Shown: positions 63,990 to 64,000 of the stretch, piece by piece
Layout: each line of letters starts with the position of its first letter
Numbering within the stretch: position 1 is the first letter of the stretch
The notes under the pieces: generated by a model
What the model was told of the DNA's origin: nothing
Database searches by the model: none
What the model saw: only the letters and a program-made list of their open reading frames with translations
Assembly (NCBI RefSeq): GCF_036880985.1
Contig: NZ_JBAJNO010000009.1
Coordinates: 3,198,501-3,262,500, forward strand
Origin: Limibacter armeniacum
GTDB lineage: Bacteria > Bacteroidota > Bacteroidia > Cytophagales > Flammeovirgaceae
Direction of reading: 5' to 3'
Length of the DNA: 64,000 nt
Program-made: the position numbers and the translations under genes

Positions 63990-64000
63990 AAACCATAATA

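Overview
The window is chromosomal DNA from a Bacteroidota bacterium, most likely of the order Cytophagales (Flammeovirgaceae-like); I cannot name the genus. The evidence: (1) promoters of the Bacteroidota type (TTG, about 19 bases, TAnnTTTG) lie ahead of the HU-like, rpsL and glutamate dehydrogenase genes; (2) many starts are TTG or GTG and Shine-Dalgarno sequences are lacking; (3) there is a PorE-like lipoprotein of the type IX secretion kind, a 31-residue COX24/AURKAIP1-like ribosomal protein, type III pantothenate kinase, and a str cluster (rpsL-rpsG-fusA-rpsJ) without tuf.

Layout. 1-970: 3' end of a 23S rRNA gene, 5S rRNA and terminator. 970-5600: alpha/beta hydrolase (minus strand), HU-like protein, TPR protein, a tiny basic ribosomal protein, RNase G. 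5600-9760: GNAT protein, DUF4199-like membrane protein, two tandem paralogous membrane proteins, a CstB-like persulfide dioxygenase-rhodanese fusion and a single rhodanese. 9900-10850: a complete IS982-type insertion sequence with a 9-10 bp target duplication. 10960-11946: protein with two TerB-like domains. 11950-17000 (minus strand): coaX, outer-membrane barrel, TPR protein, lptC and two very small membrane proteins, one of 59 residues. 17100-21540 (minus): cation/proton antiporter and penicillin-binding protein 1C. 21790-27100: exported protein, glutamate dehydrogenase, phosphatidylserine decarboxylase, PatB/MalY C-S lyase. 27490-31320: rpsL, rpsG, fusA and an isolated rpsJ fenced by hairpins. 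31400-39050: TPR protein, exported protein with a weak lysozyme-like motif, mutS (minus), and a Cache-HAMP-GAF sensor with no output domain. 39085-39460: four tRNA-Asn genes. 39700-45011: S9 peptidase, triple-CHRD lipoprotein, isoaspartyl peptidase. 45490-51560: complete biotin operon bioD-bioA-(unknown)-bioF-bioG-bioC-bioB. 52080-55670: secreted beta-sandwich protein and a frameshifted uvrA. 55900-58890: Cu/Zn superoxide dismutase lipoprotein, an 830-base gap, kdsD and marC. 59050-63990: unknown protein, PorE-like lipoprotein, dapF and an outer-membrane protein with a basic tail.

Most of the window is housekeeping. The clearest anomalies are the gap at 56499-57328, which has four copies of a short hairpin plus TACTYGGYTA motif followed by an H-type pseudoknot and a terminator (a candidate structured RNA), and the single-base frameshift in uvrA. 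Others are an intrinsic terminator with no upstream gene ahead of the biotin operon, an unexplained ORF inside that operon that overlaps bioF, and an rpsJ cut off from the usual S10 cluster.
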